DNA of 64,000 bases from Flectobacillus sp. BAB-3569 (GCF_002270355.1 NZ_NJFZ01000006.1:186001-250000); one strand, 5' to 3'. Shown: positions 18,063-27,243, numbered from the stretch's first letter. Translations and numbers: made by a program. Notes: generated by a model not told the origin, from the letters alone.

Positions 18063-19391
18063 ATGAAAAAAATAGTACTTTCTGGTGCTTTACTCCTTGG
18101 CGCCTTTATGTCATTTGCACAAACGGCTACTCTCAAAGCCAAAGTGGCACAAAAAGCTCAAGCTCTTGAGTCTAAAGTTGTAACGTGGCGTCGTGACTTT
18201 CACCAAAATCCTGAATTAAGTAATCGCGAATTTAAGACTTCTGAAAAAGTAGCAGCTCACCTTCGTTCTCTAGGAATTGAAGTACAAACGGGAGTTGCTA
18301 AGACAGGTGTGGTAGGTATTCTGAAAGGAGGAAAGCCTGGACCTGTGGTTGCTTTGCGCGCCGATATGGATGCTTTACCTGTAAAGGAAAGAGTAGATAT
18401 CCCTTTTGCTTCAAAAGCAATGGGTGAATACAACGGACAACCCGTAAGCGTTATGCATGCATGTGGTCATGATTCGCACGTGGCTATTTTGATGGGTACT
18501 GCCGAAATTTTGGCAAGTATGAAAAGTGAGCTGAAAGGTACAGTTAAGTTTATTTTCCAACCTGCTGAAGAAGGCGCTCCTGAAGGTGAAGAGGGTGGTG
18601 CAGGCTTGATGGTAAAAGAGGGTGTACTTGAAAACCCTAAAGTTGACGCTGTTTTCGGACTTCATATTAGTGCACAAGCACCTGTCGGCACAATTCGTTA
18701 CCGTCCTAAAGGTACTATGGCTGCTTCTGATTGGTTCAAAATTAAATTAAAAGGCAAGCAAGCACATGGTGCTACTCCTTGGCAAGGTATCGACCCTATT
18801 GTTACTGCCTCACAAATCGTGATGGGTTTACAAACCATTGTCAGTCGTAACGCTCCACTCACAGAGTCGGCAGCAGTTGTTACGGTTGGTCAAATCAGTG
18901 CTGGTGTTCGTAGCAATATCATTCCTGAAGAATTGAATATGAATGGTACCATTCGTACGCTTGACACGCAGGTTCAAGATATGATTCATGCTCGAATGAA
19001 GCAGGTGGCCACAAATATTGCTGAAAGTGCTGGTGCGATTGCAGAAGTAAGTATTACCAAAATGTGCCCTGTAACCTTTAATGATCCTTCTTTGACAGAA
19101 AAAATGGTTCCAACGCTAGAAGCAGTTGCTGGAAAAGAAAATGTGTTCTTGACATCCGCGGCTACTGGCGCAGAAGATTTTGCTTTTTATCAAGAAAAAG
19201 TACCGGGGTTGTTCTTCTTCCTTGGAGGTGCTCCAAAAGGTAAGAAAGAGTCTGAGACAGCTTCACATCACACCCCAGATTTCTATATCGATGAAGGTGG
19301 TTTTGTATTAGGTATGAAGGCCATGACCAACCTAACACTCGATTATATGGAAATGAATGCTGGAAAGGGTATCAATACTACAGGAAAGTAA
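18063..19391 (+). CDS. M20-family amidohydrolase (IAA-amino acid hydrolase-like), exported
   Basis: I chose the ATG at 18063 because it begins an ideal signal peptide (KKIVLSGALLLGAFMSFAQ). An upstream in-frame ATG at 18003 would put 20 residues before it. The enzyme shows the M20D metal-site motifs: LRADMDALPVKE, HACGHDSH (C134, H136), PAEEG, and AEDFAFYQEKVPGLFFFLGG near the C-terminus. Such enzymes cleave N-acyl amino acids or amino-acid conjugates with two zinc or manganese ions. The signal suggests a periplasmic location. The length of 442 residues is normal. It is monocistronic, with a terminator downstream. Confidence 0.93.
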   Translation: MKKIVLSGALLLGAFMSFAQTATLKAKVAQKAQALESKVVTWRRDFHQNPELSNREFKTSEKVAAHLRSLGIEVQTGVAKTGVVGILKGGKPGPVVALRADMDALPVKERVDIPFASKAMGEYNGQPVSVMHACGHDSHVAILMGTAEILASMKSELKGTVKFIFQPAEEGAPEGEEGGAGLMVKEGVLENPKVDAVFGLHISAQAPVGTIRYRPKGTMAASDWFKIKLKGKQAHGATPWQGIDPIVTASQIVMGLQTIVSRNAPLTESAAVVTVGQISAGVRSNIIPEELNMNGTIRTLDTQVQDMIHARMKQVATNIAESAGAIAEVSITKMCPVTFNDPSLTEKMVPTLEAVAGKENVFLTSAATGAEDFAFYQEKVPGLFFFLGGAPKGKKESETASHHTPDFYIDEGGFVLGMKAMTNLTLDYMEMNAGKGINTTGK

Positions 19392-19472
19392 ACTAGTAAA
19401 TGCAGTTTACTGATAAAGAAAACAAGAGTCATCCCTAATTTTTAGGATTGGGATTATTCTTTCAGTTTTATC

Positions 19473-19511
19473 AAAAAAGCGGTCGAAAAATAGGTTTTCG
19501 ACCGCTTTTTG
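19473..19511. terminator. Bidirectional terminator after the M20 gene
   Basis: AAAAAGCGGTCGAAAA (19474-19489) pairs with TTTTCGACCGCTTTTT (19495-19510) around a 5-nt loop. A/T tracts occur on both sides. Confidence 0.9.
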
Positions 19512-19610
19512 ATGCTACTATGGTAGATATGAATGGCTTGAGACGCAATCATTGCGTCTCTACTGATGGAATACCAATTTTACTTAATCACCCACTCAGT
19601 AAATTAGGGA
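19473..19610. repeat. Intergenic element family C, copy 2 (inverted relative to copy 1)
   Basis: It contains the AAAAAGCGGTCG hairpin and, 30 bp on, the palindrome GAGACGCAAT/ATTGCGTCTC (around 19540-19560) followed by TACTG. The arrangement mirrors 6570-6690. The element lies between the convergent M20 and SDR genes. Confidence 0.65.
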
Positions 19611-19628
19611 TAACTCATGTTTCCTACA

Positions 19629-20423
19629 TTATGATTTTTTTAATCGTAAAGTTCTGTAAACGAAATTTGGAAAGAAGCGTTTGAGATACACCCCTAATAC
19701 TTCGTACCATCCACCGACATATACTTCCGATTTTTTGGCAATTATTGCTTGTATGATTCGGCGTGCACACTCATCTGGTAGCATCCCTTTTGCTTGATTT
19801 GAGTCCATTTGGTTATGTCTACTACCGTCACCAGAAAGAGCATTAAACGAAATTTGCGTCTTGATATAGCCCGGACAAACAACAGTTACATGAAGATTGT
19901 CTGGAAAAACCTCAGCTCTTAATGAGTCAAAAAAGGCAATTACAGCATGTTTGGTGGCGCCATAACCGCCACGTAACGGCGTTCCAATTTTGCCGGCCAC
20001 ACTACTGATGGCTACAAAATGTCCTGATTGTCTTTGAGTAAAATGCGGTAAAATCGCTTGTGTCAAAGCTACCACGCTAAAGAAGTTTATCTCCATCAAA
20101 TCTCGATATACCTGAAAAACGGTATCCTTCACCATCGAACGTTGAGACACTCCAGCATTTTGTATTACGATATCAATATGACCAAAATGATGTATTACTT
20201 CCTCTACTTTTTGTGACATCGACGATATATCTAACATATCGAGAGGTAAAACCAAAATATCTTTTGGTGGTAATCCTGTAAGTGCTGCAACTCTGTCTAG
20301 CTCATCTTTTCGTCGGGCAGACAAGACTAATTTGACAGGCATTTTTGCCAACTCCAGTGCTAGCGCTTCCCCAATTCCTGAAGAAGCTCCTGTAATCCAA
20401 ATGACTTTTTGGTCGAGATACAT
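19629..20423 (-). CDS. Classical SDR-family oxidoreductase
   Basis: The 264-residue enzyme has the cofactor motif TGASSGIG (residues 11-18), QNAG after beta-4, the catalytic serine region ISSVAGKIG, and the active-site pair in GGYGATKHA. After the catalytic part a PGYIKTQIS segment shapes the substrate loop. All classical residues are present, unlike the partial SDR at the left edge. It resembles DHRS7-type or sulfoacetaldehyde reductase-like SDRs, so the substrate is open. It is about 135 bp downstream of the oligopeptidase gene on the same strand. Confidence 0.92.
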   Translation of the reverse strand: MYLDQKVIWITGASSGIGEALALELAKMPVKLVLSARRKDELDRVAALTGLPPKDILVLPLDMLDISSMSQKVEEVIHHFGHIDIVIQNAGVSQRSMVKDTVFQVYRDLMEINFFSVVALTQAILPHFTQRQSGHFVAISSVAGKIGTPLRGGYGATKHAVIAFFDSLRAEVFPDNLHVTVVCPGYIKTQISFNALSGDGSRHNQMDSNQAKGMLPDECARRIIQAIIAKKSEVYVGGWYEVLGVYLKRFFPNFVYRTLRLKKS

Positions 20424-20558
20424 AGTATTATAATGAGCGTAATAAACGTATTTTGGAATAGTTGTTTGGGCTATCAGGTAATACTAATGGTATTTGTTTT
20501 TTTACGAAGTTGATATTTTTCGAAAAATGATATAGCATAGTACCTGATAACCCTTCTT

Positions 20559-22616
20559 TTACACCAAACTTAAAACAAAGGCATAATCTCGAGCAACTTC
20601 TTTAAATCTTTGGAAGCGTCCCGATGCGCCACCATGCCCTGTCGACATATCACAGTGCATAAGTAAGATATTATTGTCAGTTTTTAACTCTCTTAGCTTG
20701 GCTACCCATTTGGCTGGCTCCCAATATTGAACCTGCGAATCATGCAAGCCTGTTGTGACCAACATATTTGGGTAATCTTGTGCTACTACATTGTCGTATG
20801 GTGAATATGACTTCATGTAATCATAATATACTTTTTCTTTAGGATTACCCCATTCTTCCCATTCTCCTGTCGTAAGCGGAATAGTTTCATCTAACATGGT
20901 TGTAACAACATCTACGAAAGGTACTGCTGCTAAGATACCTTTATATAAGTCTGGACGATAGTTGATAATTGCACCCATCAATAAACCACCTGCTGAGCCG
21001 CCGTTGGCAAAAAGCTTATCTTTCGAAGTCCATTTTTCTTGGATCAAATATTCTGAAACATCAATAAAATCAAAGAATGTATTTTTCTTTTGAAGCATCT
21101 TCCCATTTTCATACCAAGGACGTCCCATTTCTTGTCCCCCTCGGATATGGGCAATTGCAAAGGCAAAACCTCTGTTCAACAAACTCAAACGTGCAGCAGA
21201 GAAATACGGATCGATAGAATAGCCATATGAGCCATACGCATACTGTAACAAAGGTTGCGAACCATCTTTCTTGAATCCTTTTTTATAGACAATCGAAATA
21301 GGCACTTGCACACCATCACGTGCAGTCGCAAAAAGCCTTTCGGTTTGATAATCTTCTTTATTGAATACACCAAGAACTTCTTGTTCCTTCATGAGCGTCT
21401 TCTCCTGTGTATCCATATTATAATCAAATACCGAACTAGGAGTAGTCAATGAAGTATAATGAAAGCGAAGCAAATCAGTGTCAAAATTGGGGTTGTAGCC
21501 AACACCTGCATCATAGGCAGGTTCACCAAAATTCAAATAATGCTCTCTTTGTGTACGTTGGTCAATGACTCTCAAATGAATGAGCGCATTGCTACGTTCA
21601 GTTAACACCAAATGACGACGAAAAACATCTATACCTTCCAAGTAAGTATCTTCACGATGCGCGATTACTTCTTTCCAGTTTTCGATATTATACGATTCAT
21701 TTTCAGGAATTTCCATTAGTTTGAAGTTCGTTGCATCTCCCGCATTTGTACGAATGTAGAACTTGTCCTCAAAATGTTCAATCGAATATTGCAATCCATG
21801 CTGACGCGGATAAAAGGCTTTGAATTCACCATTAGGGTTTGATGCCTCTAACAAGCGATACTCTGTAGAAACACCGTTGTGGTCAGAAACCGAAACGATA
21901 TATTTTTTAGATTTCATACGCCCCAATCCCATATAAAATTGTGGGTCTTCCTCGGTATACACCAAAACATCCTCAGAGACTGATGTGCCTAATTTATGAC
22001 GATAAACTTTTGAAGCCAATAAAGTTTGAGGGTCACGTTGCAGATAAAAAATCGTTTGATTGTCGGCTGCCCAAGCATAAGCTCCACCTTCCGTATTTTC
22101 TATTGATTCAGTGTATAGTTCGCCTGTTTGAAGATTTTTAAAATAAAGCGTATAGTTACGACGGCTGATTGTGTCAATGCTATACGCCAGTATTTGGTCA
22201 TTGTCCGAAATATCATAGCCACCAATCGAGAAATAGTCATGACCTTCTGCAAGGGCATTACCATCCAGTAGCACTTCCTCATCCGCGTCCATCGAATGTT
22301 TTTTTCGACAATACAAAGGATATTCTCCTCCTTCGATATATTTAGAGTAATAATAGTATTCTCCATCGCGGTAAGGTACAGATTCATCCTGCTCTTTTAT
22401 TCGCCCTTTCATTTCTTCAAAAAGCTCCTCTTGAAAAGCTTTAGTTGGAGACATAACCATTTCTGTATAAGCATTTTCTGCTTCAAGGTAGGTGATTACT
22501 TCTGGGTTTTCACGGTCATTTAACCAATAATAATTATCCACACGAGTATCCTCGTGGATGGTCATAGGGTAAGGTTTGATAGGAGCCTTGGGCGCTGGAA
22601 TACCTTGAATGTTCAT
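20559..22616 (-). CDS. ptrB: Oligopeptidase B (S9A serine peptidase, protease II)
   Basis: The 685-residue protein has an N-terminal seven-bladed propeller and a C-terminal alpha/beta-hydrolase domain. The catalytic triad can be placed at S541 (in GGSAGG), D626 (GLHDSQV) and H661 (TGHGGASGRF). The ETIPLTTGEWEEWGNP segment is typical of oligopeptidase B, which cuts short peptides after basic residues. No signal peptide is visible, so it is probably cytoplasmic. A TAnnTTTG promoter candidate lies about 100 bp upstream. Confidence 0.94.
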   Translation of the reverse strand: MNIQGIPAPKAPIKPYPMTIHEDTRVDNYYWLNDRENPEVITYLEAENAYTEMVMSPTKAFQEELFEEMKGRIKEQDESVPYRDGEYYYYSKYIEGGEYPLYCRKKHSMDADEEVLLDGNALAEGHDYFSIGGYDISDNDQILAYSIDTISRRNYTLYFKNLQTGELYTESIENTEGGAYAWAADNQTIFYLQRDPQTLLASKVYRHKLGTSVSEDVLVYTEEDPQFYMGLGRMKSKKYIVSVSDHNGVSTEYRLLEASNPNGEFKAFYPRQHGLQYSIEHFEDKFYIRTNAGDATNFKLMEIPENESYNIENWKEVIAHREDTYLEGIDVFRRHLVLTERSNALIHLRVIDQRTQREHYLNFGEPAYDAGVGYNPNFDTDLLRFHYTSLTTPSSVFDYNMDTQEKTLMKEQEVLGVFNKEDYQTERLFATARDGVQVPISIVYKKGFKKDGSQPLLQYAYGSYGYSIDPYFSAARLSLLNRGFAFAIAHIRGGQEMGRPWYENGKMLQKKNTFFDFIDVSEYLIQEKWTSKDKLFANGGSAGGLLMGAIINYRPDLYKGILAAVPFVDVVTTMLDETIPLTTGEWEEWGNPKEKVYYDYMKSYSPYDNVVAQDYPNMLVTTGLHDSQVQYWEPAKWVAKLRELKTDNNILLMHCDMSTGHGGASGRFQRFKEVARDYAFVLSLV

Positions 22617-22719
22617 AGAATTTATGGAATTGTCAGACTGAGTAAAAACAGTAAAGTTTTTGATAAATAAAATGATTCACATTTAACCTCAATGTAGGTC
22701 ATGAGCTAAACGCATTATT

Positions 22720-22754
22720 CAAAGATAAAGTTTTCTTAGATAAATCTTGAACAA
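22720..22754 (-). promoter_or_regulatory. Candidate promoter for the oligopeptidase gene
   Basis: On the minus strand TATCTTTG (22720-22727) matches the -7 consensus. A TTG (22752-22754) lies 24 bp upstream, a long spacing. Confidence 0.42.
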
Positions 22755-22924
22755 GATATAGGCAAGTTCTAAGTAGCCAATATTTAGAGGGAAGATTCCA
22801 AAGCGAAATCAAGGTCTATAAAAATCTCCTTTACGACCAAGTCGCTGTGCTAAAGAGGTGCAAATCAATCGAGAAGAAAAATAGAAAGAATAGGCTTTTA
22901 TGCGAAAATTTTCCTTGTAATTAT

Positions 22925-22956
22925 TTGTATATCGCCATGATATTCAGTAATTTTGC
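22925..22956 (+). promoter_or_regulatory. Consensus promoter of the rplM-rpsI operon
   Basis: TTTG (22925-22928), a 20-bp spacer and TAATTTTG (22949-22956) form a full Bacteroidota housekeeping promoter. Transcription would start near 22963, leaving a leader of about 110 nt before rplM. Confidence 0.75.
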
Positions 22957-22962
22957 ATTCCC

Positions 22963-23072
22963 ATTTTCGACTGGATGCCCGTTCAGAAAGGAAATAAGGC
23001 AAAATCATTGAAAATCAGGTGTATTCCGTCATCTGTAAAAGATGATTCATAACATTAAAACTTAGAACAAAA
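22963..23072 (+). promoter_or_regulatory. 5' leader of rplM with a small hairpin
   Basis: The leader contains a hairpin TCATCT (23029-23034) with AGATGA (23040-23045) around a GTAAA loop, 27 bp before the GTG start. L13 operons are autoregulated by leader RNA in some bacteria, so a similar role is possible, but the structure here is small and unproven. Confidence 0.35.
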
Positions 23073-23516
23073 GTGGATACTTTAAGTTACAAAACCATCT
23101 CAGCTAACAAAGCTACCGTAGAGAAGGGATGGGTAATCGTAGATGCAGAAAACCAAATCGTAGGTCGTTTAACTTCTGAGATTGCTAAAATCTTACGTGG
23201 TAAACACAAGCCAAGCTACACTCCGAATGTTGACTGTGGTGATAACGTTATCGTAATCAATGCTGATAAAATCCGTTTTACTGGCAAGAAATTAACTGAT
23301 AAAGTTTACACTCGTCACACTGGTTATCCAGGTGGTCAGCGTTTTGCTACTCCAAGAGAAGTGTTGAGCAAAAACCCTAGAGGCGTTGTTGAAGCAGCAG
23401 TAAAAGGTATGCTTCCAAAAAACCGTCTAGGTCGTCGTTTGTTCACAAACTTGCACGTTTATGCAGGTACTGAACACCCACACGTAGCTCAACAACCAAA
23501 AGAAATTAAATTCTAA
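23073..23516 (+). CDS. rplM: 50S ribosomal protein L13
   Basis: The 147-residue product matches L13 along its length: GWVIVDAENQIVGRLTSEIAKILRGK near the start, GDNVIVINADKIRFTGKK, and the VYAGTEHPH tail. The start is GTG. L13 is an early-assembly protein of the large subunit. It is followed 59 bp later by rpsI, the conserved pair in nearly all bacteria. Confidence 0.98.
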   Translation: MDTLSYKTISANKATVEKGWVIVDAENQIVGRLTSEIAKILRGKHKPSYTPNVDCGDNVIVINADKIRFTGKKLTDKVYTRHTGYPGGQRFATPREVLSKNPRGVVEAAVKGMLPKNRLGRRLFTNLHVYAGTEHPHVAQQPKEIKF

Positions 23517-23575
23517 TAATCGTTATTAGTTGTAGTTGGGAGCGCCACTATGACCGATAACTTCTCTATAAAACA

Positions 23576-23965
23576 ATGGCAGAAGTAACTAATACATTAG
23601 GAAGAAGAAAAACGGCTGTTGCGCGTCTTTACATGACTCCAGGTAAGGGCGAAATCATCATCAACGGTCGTGAAATTAAAGAATATTTTCCATCAGAAAT
23701 TTTACAGATCATCGTTAACCAACCTTTCGCTTTAACAAAAACTGAAGGTACTTACGATGTTAAAGTAAACGTTGATGGCGGTGGTATCAAAGGACAAGCA
23801 GAAGCAATCCGTTTGGCTATCTCTAGAGCATTGCAAGAAATCGATAGCGAATTGCGTCCTCCATTGAAGAAAGAAGGCTTCTTGACTCGTGACCCTCGTA
23901 TGGTAGAACGTAAGAAACCAGGTCGTCGTAAAGCACGTCGTAGATTCCAGTTCTCGAAACGTTAA
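23576..23965 (+). CDS. rpsI: 30S ribosomal protein S9
   Basis: The 129-residue product has the S9 signature [19 protein letters not shown] and the basic C-terminal tail [17 protein letters not shown], which reaches toward the P-site tRNA. It follows rplM in the same operon. Confidence 0.98.
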   Translation: MAEVTNTLGRRKTAVARLYMTPGKGEIIINGREIKEYFPSEILQIIVNQPFALTKTEGTYDVKVNVDGGGIKGQAEAIRLAISRALQEIDSELRPPLKKEGFLTRDPRMVERKKPGRRKARRRFQFSKR

Positions 23966-23978
23966 TATTTTACGGCTT

Positions 23979-24072
23979 TTGGTATACGAATTTCAGTCCA
24001 GCAATGGTCTGCTTGTTATTCGTATGCCAAATGCTTATTGCTGTTAGGCTTGCAGTGACCGATGCCTACAGC
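23979..24072 (+). promoter_or_regulatory. Two-hairpin structured region upstream of rpsB
   Basis: TTGGTATACGAAT (23979-23991) pairs with ATTCGTATGCCAA (24018-24030) through 13 base pairs with one G-U. A second hairpin pairs GCTGTTAGGC (24040-24049) with GCCTACAGC (24064-24072) with one bulge. There is no T-tract after either stem, so these are not simple terminators. A leader RNA regulating rpsB, perhaps by S2 binding, is a reasonable inference. Confidence 0.55.
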
Positions 24073-24131
24073 GATTATTTACTCATATTTTTTTCATCAT
24101 TTAGTGTTGAATTCATTTCAACAATACACAA

Positions 24132-24944
24132 ATGGCACAATTAGAATACAAAAACTTATTGGATGCTGGTGTTCACTTCGGACACTTAACACGTAAGTGG
24201 GATCCAAGAATGGCTCCATACATCTTTATGGAGAAAAATGGCATTCACATCATCGACTTGAACAAGACTTTGGCTTGTTTGGACGAAGCATGTACTGCTA
24301 TTAAAGCAATCGTTCGATCTGGACGTAAAGTAATGTTCGTAGCTACAAAGAAACAAGCTCAAGAGATTGTTTCTGAAGAAGCACGTCGTTTGAAAATGCC
24401 TTTCGTTACTGACCGTTGGTTGGGTGGTATGTTGACAAACTTTGCAACTGTTCGTAAATCTATCAAGAAGATGGGACAGATTGAAAAGATGTTGAAAGAC
24501 GAAGAAACTTTCAAGGCATTGGCTAAACGTGAGCGTTTGATGATGACTCGTGACAAAGAGAAAATGGAAAGAGTATTAGGTGGTATCACTGATTTGACTC
24601 GTCTTCCTGCTGCTTTGTTCGTAGTTGACGTTAAGCGTGAGCACATTGCAGTTGCTGAAGCAAAACGTTTGGGTATTCCAGTTTTCGCTATGTGCGATAC
24701 TAACTCAAACCCTGATTTAGTAGACTTCCCAGTTCCAGCAAACGATGACGCTTACAAATCAATCGCTTTGATTACTTTAGCTATTGGTAAGGCTATCGAA
24801 GAAGGTTTGATGGAGCGTAAGCAAGATAAAGACGATGCTCGTATCGCTGAAGAAGAAGAGGCAAAGAAAGTTGCAGAGGAAGAAGAAGCAGCACGCGAAG
24901 CAGCGAAATTAGCAGCTAAATACGAAAAAGAAGAAGAAGCTTAA
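24132..24944 (+). CDS. rpsB: 30S ribosomal protein S2
   Basis: The product matches S2 with LLDAGVHFGHLTRKWDPRMAPYIF, DRWLGGMLTNFATVRKSI and FAMCDTNSNPDLVDFPVPANDDA. At 270 residues it is longer than the usual form because of a glutamate/alanine/lysine-rich C-terminal tail, which is common in Bacteroidota. tsf lies downstream but is separated by a terminator-like hairpin and a repeat element. Confidence 0.98.
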   Translation: MAQLEYKNLLDAGVHFGHLTRKWDPRMAPYIFMEKNGIHIIDLNKTLACLDEACTAIKAIVRSGRKVMFVATKKQAQEIVSEEARRLKMPFVTDRWLGGMLTNFATVRKSIKKMGQIEKMLKDEETFKALAKRERLMMTRDKEKMERVLGGITDLTRLPAALFVVDVKREHIAVAEAKRLGIPVFAMCDTNSNPDLVDFPVPANDDAYKSIALITLAIGKAIEEGLMERKQDKDDARIAEEEEAKKVAEEEEAAREAAKLAAKYEKEEEA

Positions 24945-25039
24945 TAGCAAATGGGGCTATAAGCCTGTAAACTTTCTTTCGTAGATTGACACTGATATTC
25001 TTAAGTTATTAAGTGTCAATGAAATAATTATTACCATTT

Positions 25040-25069
25040 GAATAGCCCATAGTTTTCTGTGGGCTATTC
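25040..25069 (+). terminator. Probable terminator after rpsB
   Basis: GAATAGCCCA (25040-25049) pairs with TGGGCTATTC (25060-25069). A weak T-rich stretch follows (TGTTAGTTTTG). It makes independent transcription of tsf likely. Confidence 0.65.
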
Positions 25070-25130
25070 TGTTAGTTTTGGGAGGCTATTAAGAAATAAG
25101 TAATTGTTACGAAAAGGCTATTACTAAAGG

Positions 25131-25302
25131 TAAGTTAGTACGCAAAATAAAATTTAAGATTGTGGTTTAAGCTTTCAGGTAACGACTTTTGGCGGTGGGC
25201 TTTGGAAAAAAGCGTATGCGTGGTTATTAAAACATTTTAACACTCTTTGCCTTGTGCCTGTTGTCTAAACACATAACTTAAATCTAGTTTTGCACTATTA
25301 AT
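25131..25302. repeat. Intergenic element family B, copy 2, between rpsB and tsf
   Basis: The left end (GTAAGTTAGTACGCAAAA) and right end (ACTTAAATCTAGTTTTGC) match the inverted ends of other B copies. The spacer TGGTTATTAAAACATTTT and the GCCTTGT, GCCTGTT heptads are shared with copy 4. The right end overlaps a consensus promoter. Confidence 0.75.
25261..25292 (+). promoter_or_regulatory. Promoter for tsf carried by the repeat element
   Basis: TTG (25261-25263), a 21-bp spacer and TAGTTTTG (25285-25292) fit the Bacteroidota promoter. The site lies inside the right end of element B and would give a 5' UTR of about 65 nt for tsf. Confidence 0.6.
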
Positions 25303-25363
25303 TATTAATACTTTCAAAGCTTAGAAGTTTAATAGAAATTTTAATCTTAAAATATACAAAACG

Positions 25364-26197
25364 ATGGCTATTACAGCAGCAGACGTTAATAAACTAAGAC
25401 AAATGACAGGTGCGGGCATGATGGATTGCAAAAAAGCCCTAACTGAAGCTAATGGCGATTTTGAAGCCGCTATCGATATTCTTCGTAAAGCTGGACAAAA
25501 AGTTGCAGCTAAGCGTGCTGACAATGCTACTAATGAAGGTGTTGTATTGATCTCTATCAGCGAAGATGGTTCAAATGGTAAATTACTTGCTTTGGCTTGT
25601 GAAACTGAACCAGTTTCTAAAGTAGCTGATTTCAATAACTTGGCTTCTGCTTTGTTGGAAGCAGCAGTATCAAACAATGCTGCTACTAAAGAAGAAGTAT
25701 TGGCAGCTACATTGTCTGACGGACGTACTGCAGAAGAAAATATTATCGAATTGACTGGTAAAATTGGTGAAAAAATTACTATCGCTGGTTACGAAAACGT
25801 AACTGCTGAGAAAGTAGTTTCTTATATTCACTCAAACAACAAAATCGGTGTATTGGTAGCATTTGCTAACACTTCTGGTGTTGATGTTCTAGAAGTAGGT
25901 AAAGATATCGCTATGCAAATCACTGCAATGAAACCAGTTGCTTTGGACAAAGACGGTGTTGATGCTGCTACAATCGAGCGTGAAATCGAAATCGGTAAAG
26001 ACCAAGCTCGTGCTGAAGGTAAGCCAGAAGCTATGTTGGAAAAAATCGCAGTAGGTAAATTAGAGAAATTCTACAAAGAATCTACTTTGTTGAACCAACA
26101 GTTTGTGAAAGATTCATCTATCAACATCAAACAATTGTTGGAACAAACTCAAAAAGGTTTGACAATCACAGAATTCAAACGTATTGCTTTAGCATAA
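25364..26197 (+). CDS. tsf: Elongation factor Ts
   Basis: The 277-residue protein begins with the EF-Ts signature ITAADVNKLRQMTGAGMMDC and KKALTEANGDFEAAIDILR. It includes the second signature around LLALACETEPVSK. EF-Ts recycles EF-Tu by GDP release. The length is typical of the Bacteroidota form. A strong terminator follows. Confidence 0.98.
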   Translation: MAITAADVNKLRQMTGAGMMDCKKALTEANGDFEAAIDILRKAGQKVAAKRADNATNEGVVLISISEDGSNGKLLALACETEPVSKVADFNNLASALLEAAVSNNAATKEEVLAATLSDGRTAEENIIELTGKIGEKITIAGYENVTAEKVVSYIHSNNKIGVLVAFANTSGVDVLEVGKDIAMQITAMKPVALDKDGVDAATIEREIEIGKDQARAEGKPEAMLEKIAVGKLEKFYKESTLLNQQFVKDSSINIKQLLEQTQKGLTITEFKRIALA

Positions 26198-26220
26198 TCG
26201 CTTGAATACGATATTTTTAC

Positions 26221-26256
26221 TAAGAGCCTCCCCAAAAGAGGCTCTTATTTTTATTT
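26221..26256 (+). terminator. Rho-independent terminator of tsf
   Basis: TAAGAGCCTC (26221-26230) pairs with GAGGCTCTTA (26238-26247) around a 7-nt loop, followed by TTTTTATTT. Confidence 0.92.
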
Positions 26257-26637
26257 CAGTTGATACATTTTATTTATATAAAATACAGAGTTTTTATTTC
26301 TTTTATTCGACATTTGTCAGTTATATTCATCGATTAACTACTTTGTTAAATATAATTGTAGCATAATTGGTATTTTTAACGTCAATAGCTTTATAATCAG
26401 TAAATTAGGAGTTGCTTAGTGATTAAATAACAGGTGTATTAGATTATTTTCATGCGAATACCCACAGGAGGAAGTGACGATTAATAAGATTTAGGGAACG
26501 CCACCCTATTTGTACAAAGTTTTTTGTAACTTGCCTTCCTTAATATTATGTAGAAAAATGATAATAATTAAGTAAAAAACACTATCTTTTTCAGTAAAAC
26601 TATATGAAATCCGCCTGAGCTAAATCAAAGTCTGCTA
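26257..26637. other. A+T-rich intergenic region before the sigma-factor gene
   Basis: About 380 bp without a gene. I found no full TAnnTTTG promoter, repeat or strong hairpin here, so the promoter of the downstream sigma-factor set may have a different consensus. Confidence 0.5.
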
Positions 26638-27243
26638 ATGAAAGCTAATCTTAAAAAAGAAACTGATGAAAAGCTCGTGAAGCTTTTTATCGAAACTCAA
26701 AAGAATATCTATTTTGAGCATTTATATGATAGATATTCAGATAAAGTATATCGCAAATGCCTCTCATTTGTAAAAGATGAAGCACGTGCCGAAGACTTCG
26801 CACACGACATCTTTCTAAAATTAGTGATGAATATATCATCGTATAAGGAAACTGCTAAGTTTTCAACATGGCTATATTCGATTACTTATAACTACTGTAT
26901 TGATCAAACTCGACTGGCTAAGCGTTATTCAGAAACCTTAATGGATGAAAACTTCGACGTAGAGGACTATGACGAAGGAGCAGAATTGGCTGAAATGGAA
27001 GCAACAAAACTTCGTAAAGCCTTATCTCAAATGCAACCAGAGGAAAAATCTATTCTGATGATGAAGTATCAGGATGATTTATCTATTAAGGAAATATCAT
27101 CTACCTTAGACATATCTGAAAGTGCAGTAAAAATGCGCTTGCTTAGAGCCAAAGAAAAAATCAGAAAAGTTTACCTTGAATCAACGCTTATTTGGGGAAT
27201 AATTATCGCTAAAGCACTTAGCTTACTATTTGGAAATGACTAA
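26638..27243 (+). CDS. RNA polymerase sigma factor, ECF-type (sigma-70 family)
   Basis: The 201-residue protein has region 2 (FEHLYDRYSDKVYRKCLSFV, EDFAHDIFLKL, FSTWLYSITYNYCID) and region 4 (MQPEEKSILMMKYQDDLSIKEISSTLDISESAVKMRLLRAKEKI). An unusual hydrophobic tail follows region 4 (STLIWGIIIAKALSLLFG), which could anchor it or bind a membrane partner. No anti-sigma factor with a standard FecR or zinc domain is adjacent. The next genes encode a 67-residue protein and an MscS channel, both closely spaced. Confidence 0.9.
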   Translation: MKANLKKETDEKLVKLFIETQKNIYFEHLYDRYSDKVYRKCLSFVKDEARAEDFAHDIFLKLVMNISSYKETAKFSTWLYSITYNYCIDQTRLAKRYSETLMDENFDVEDYDEGAELAEMEATKLRKALSQMQPEEKSILMMKYQDDLSIKEISSTLDISESAVKMRLLRAKEKIRKVYLESTLIWGIIIAKALSLLFGND

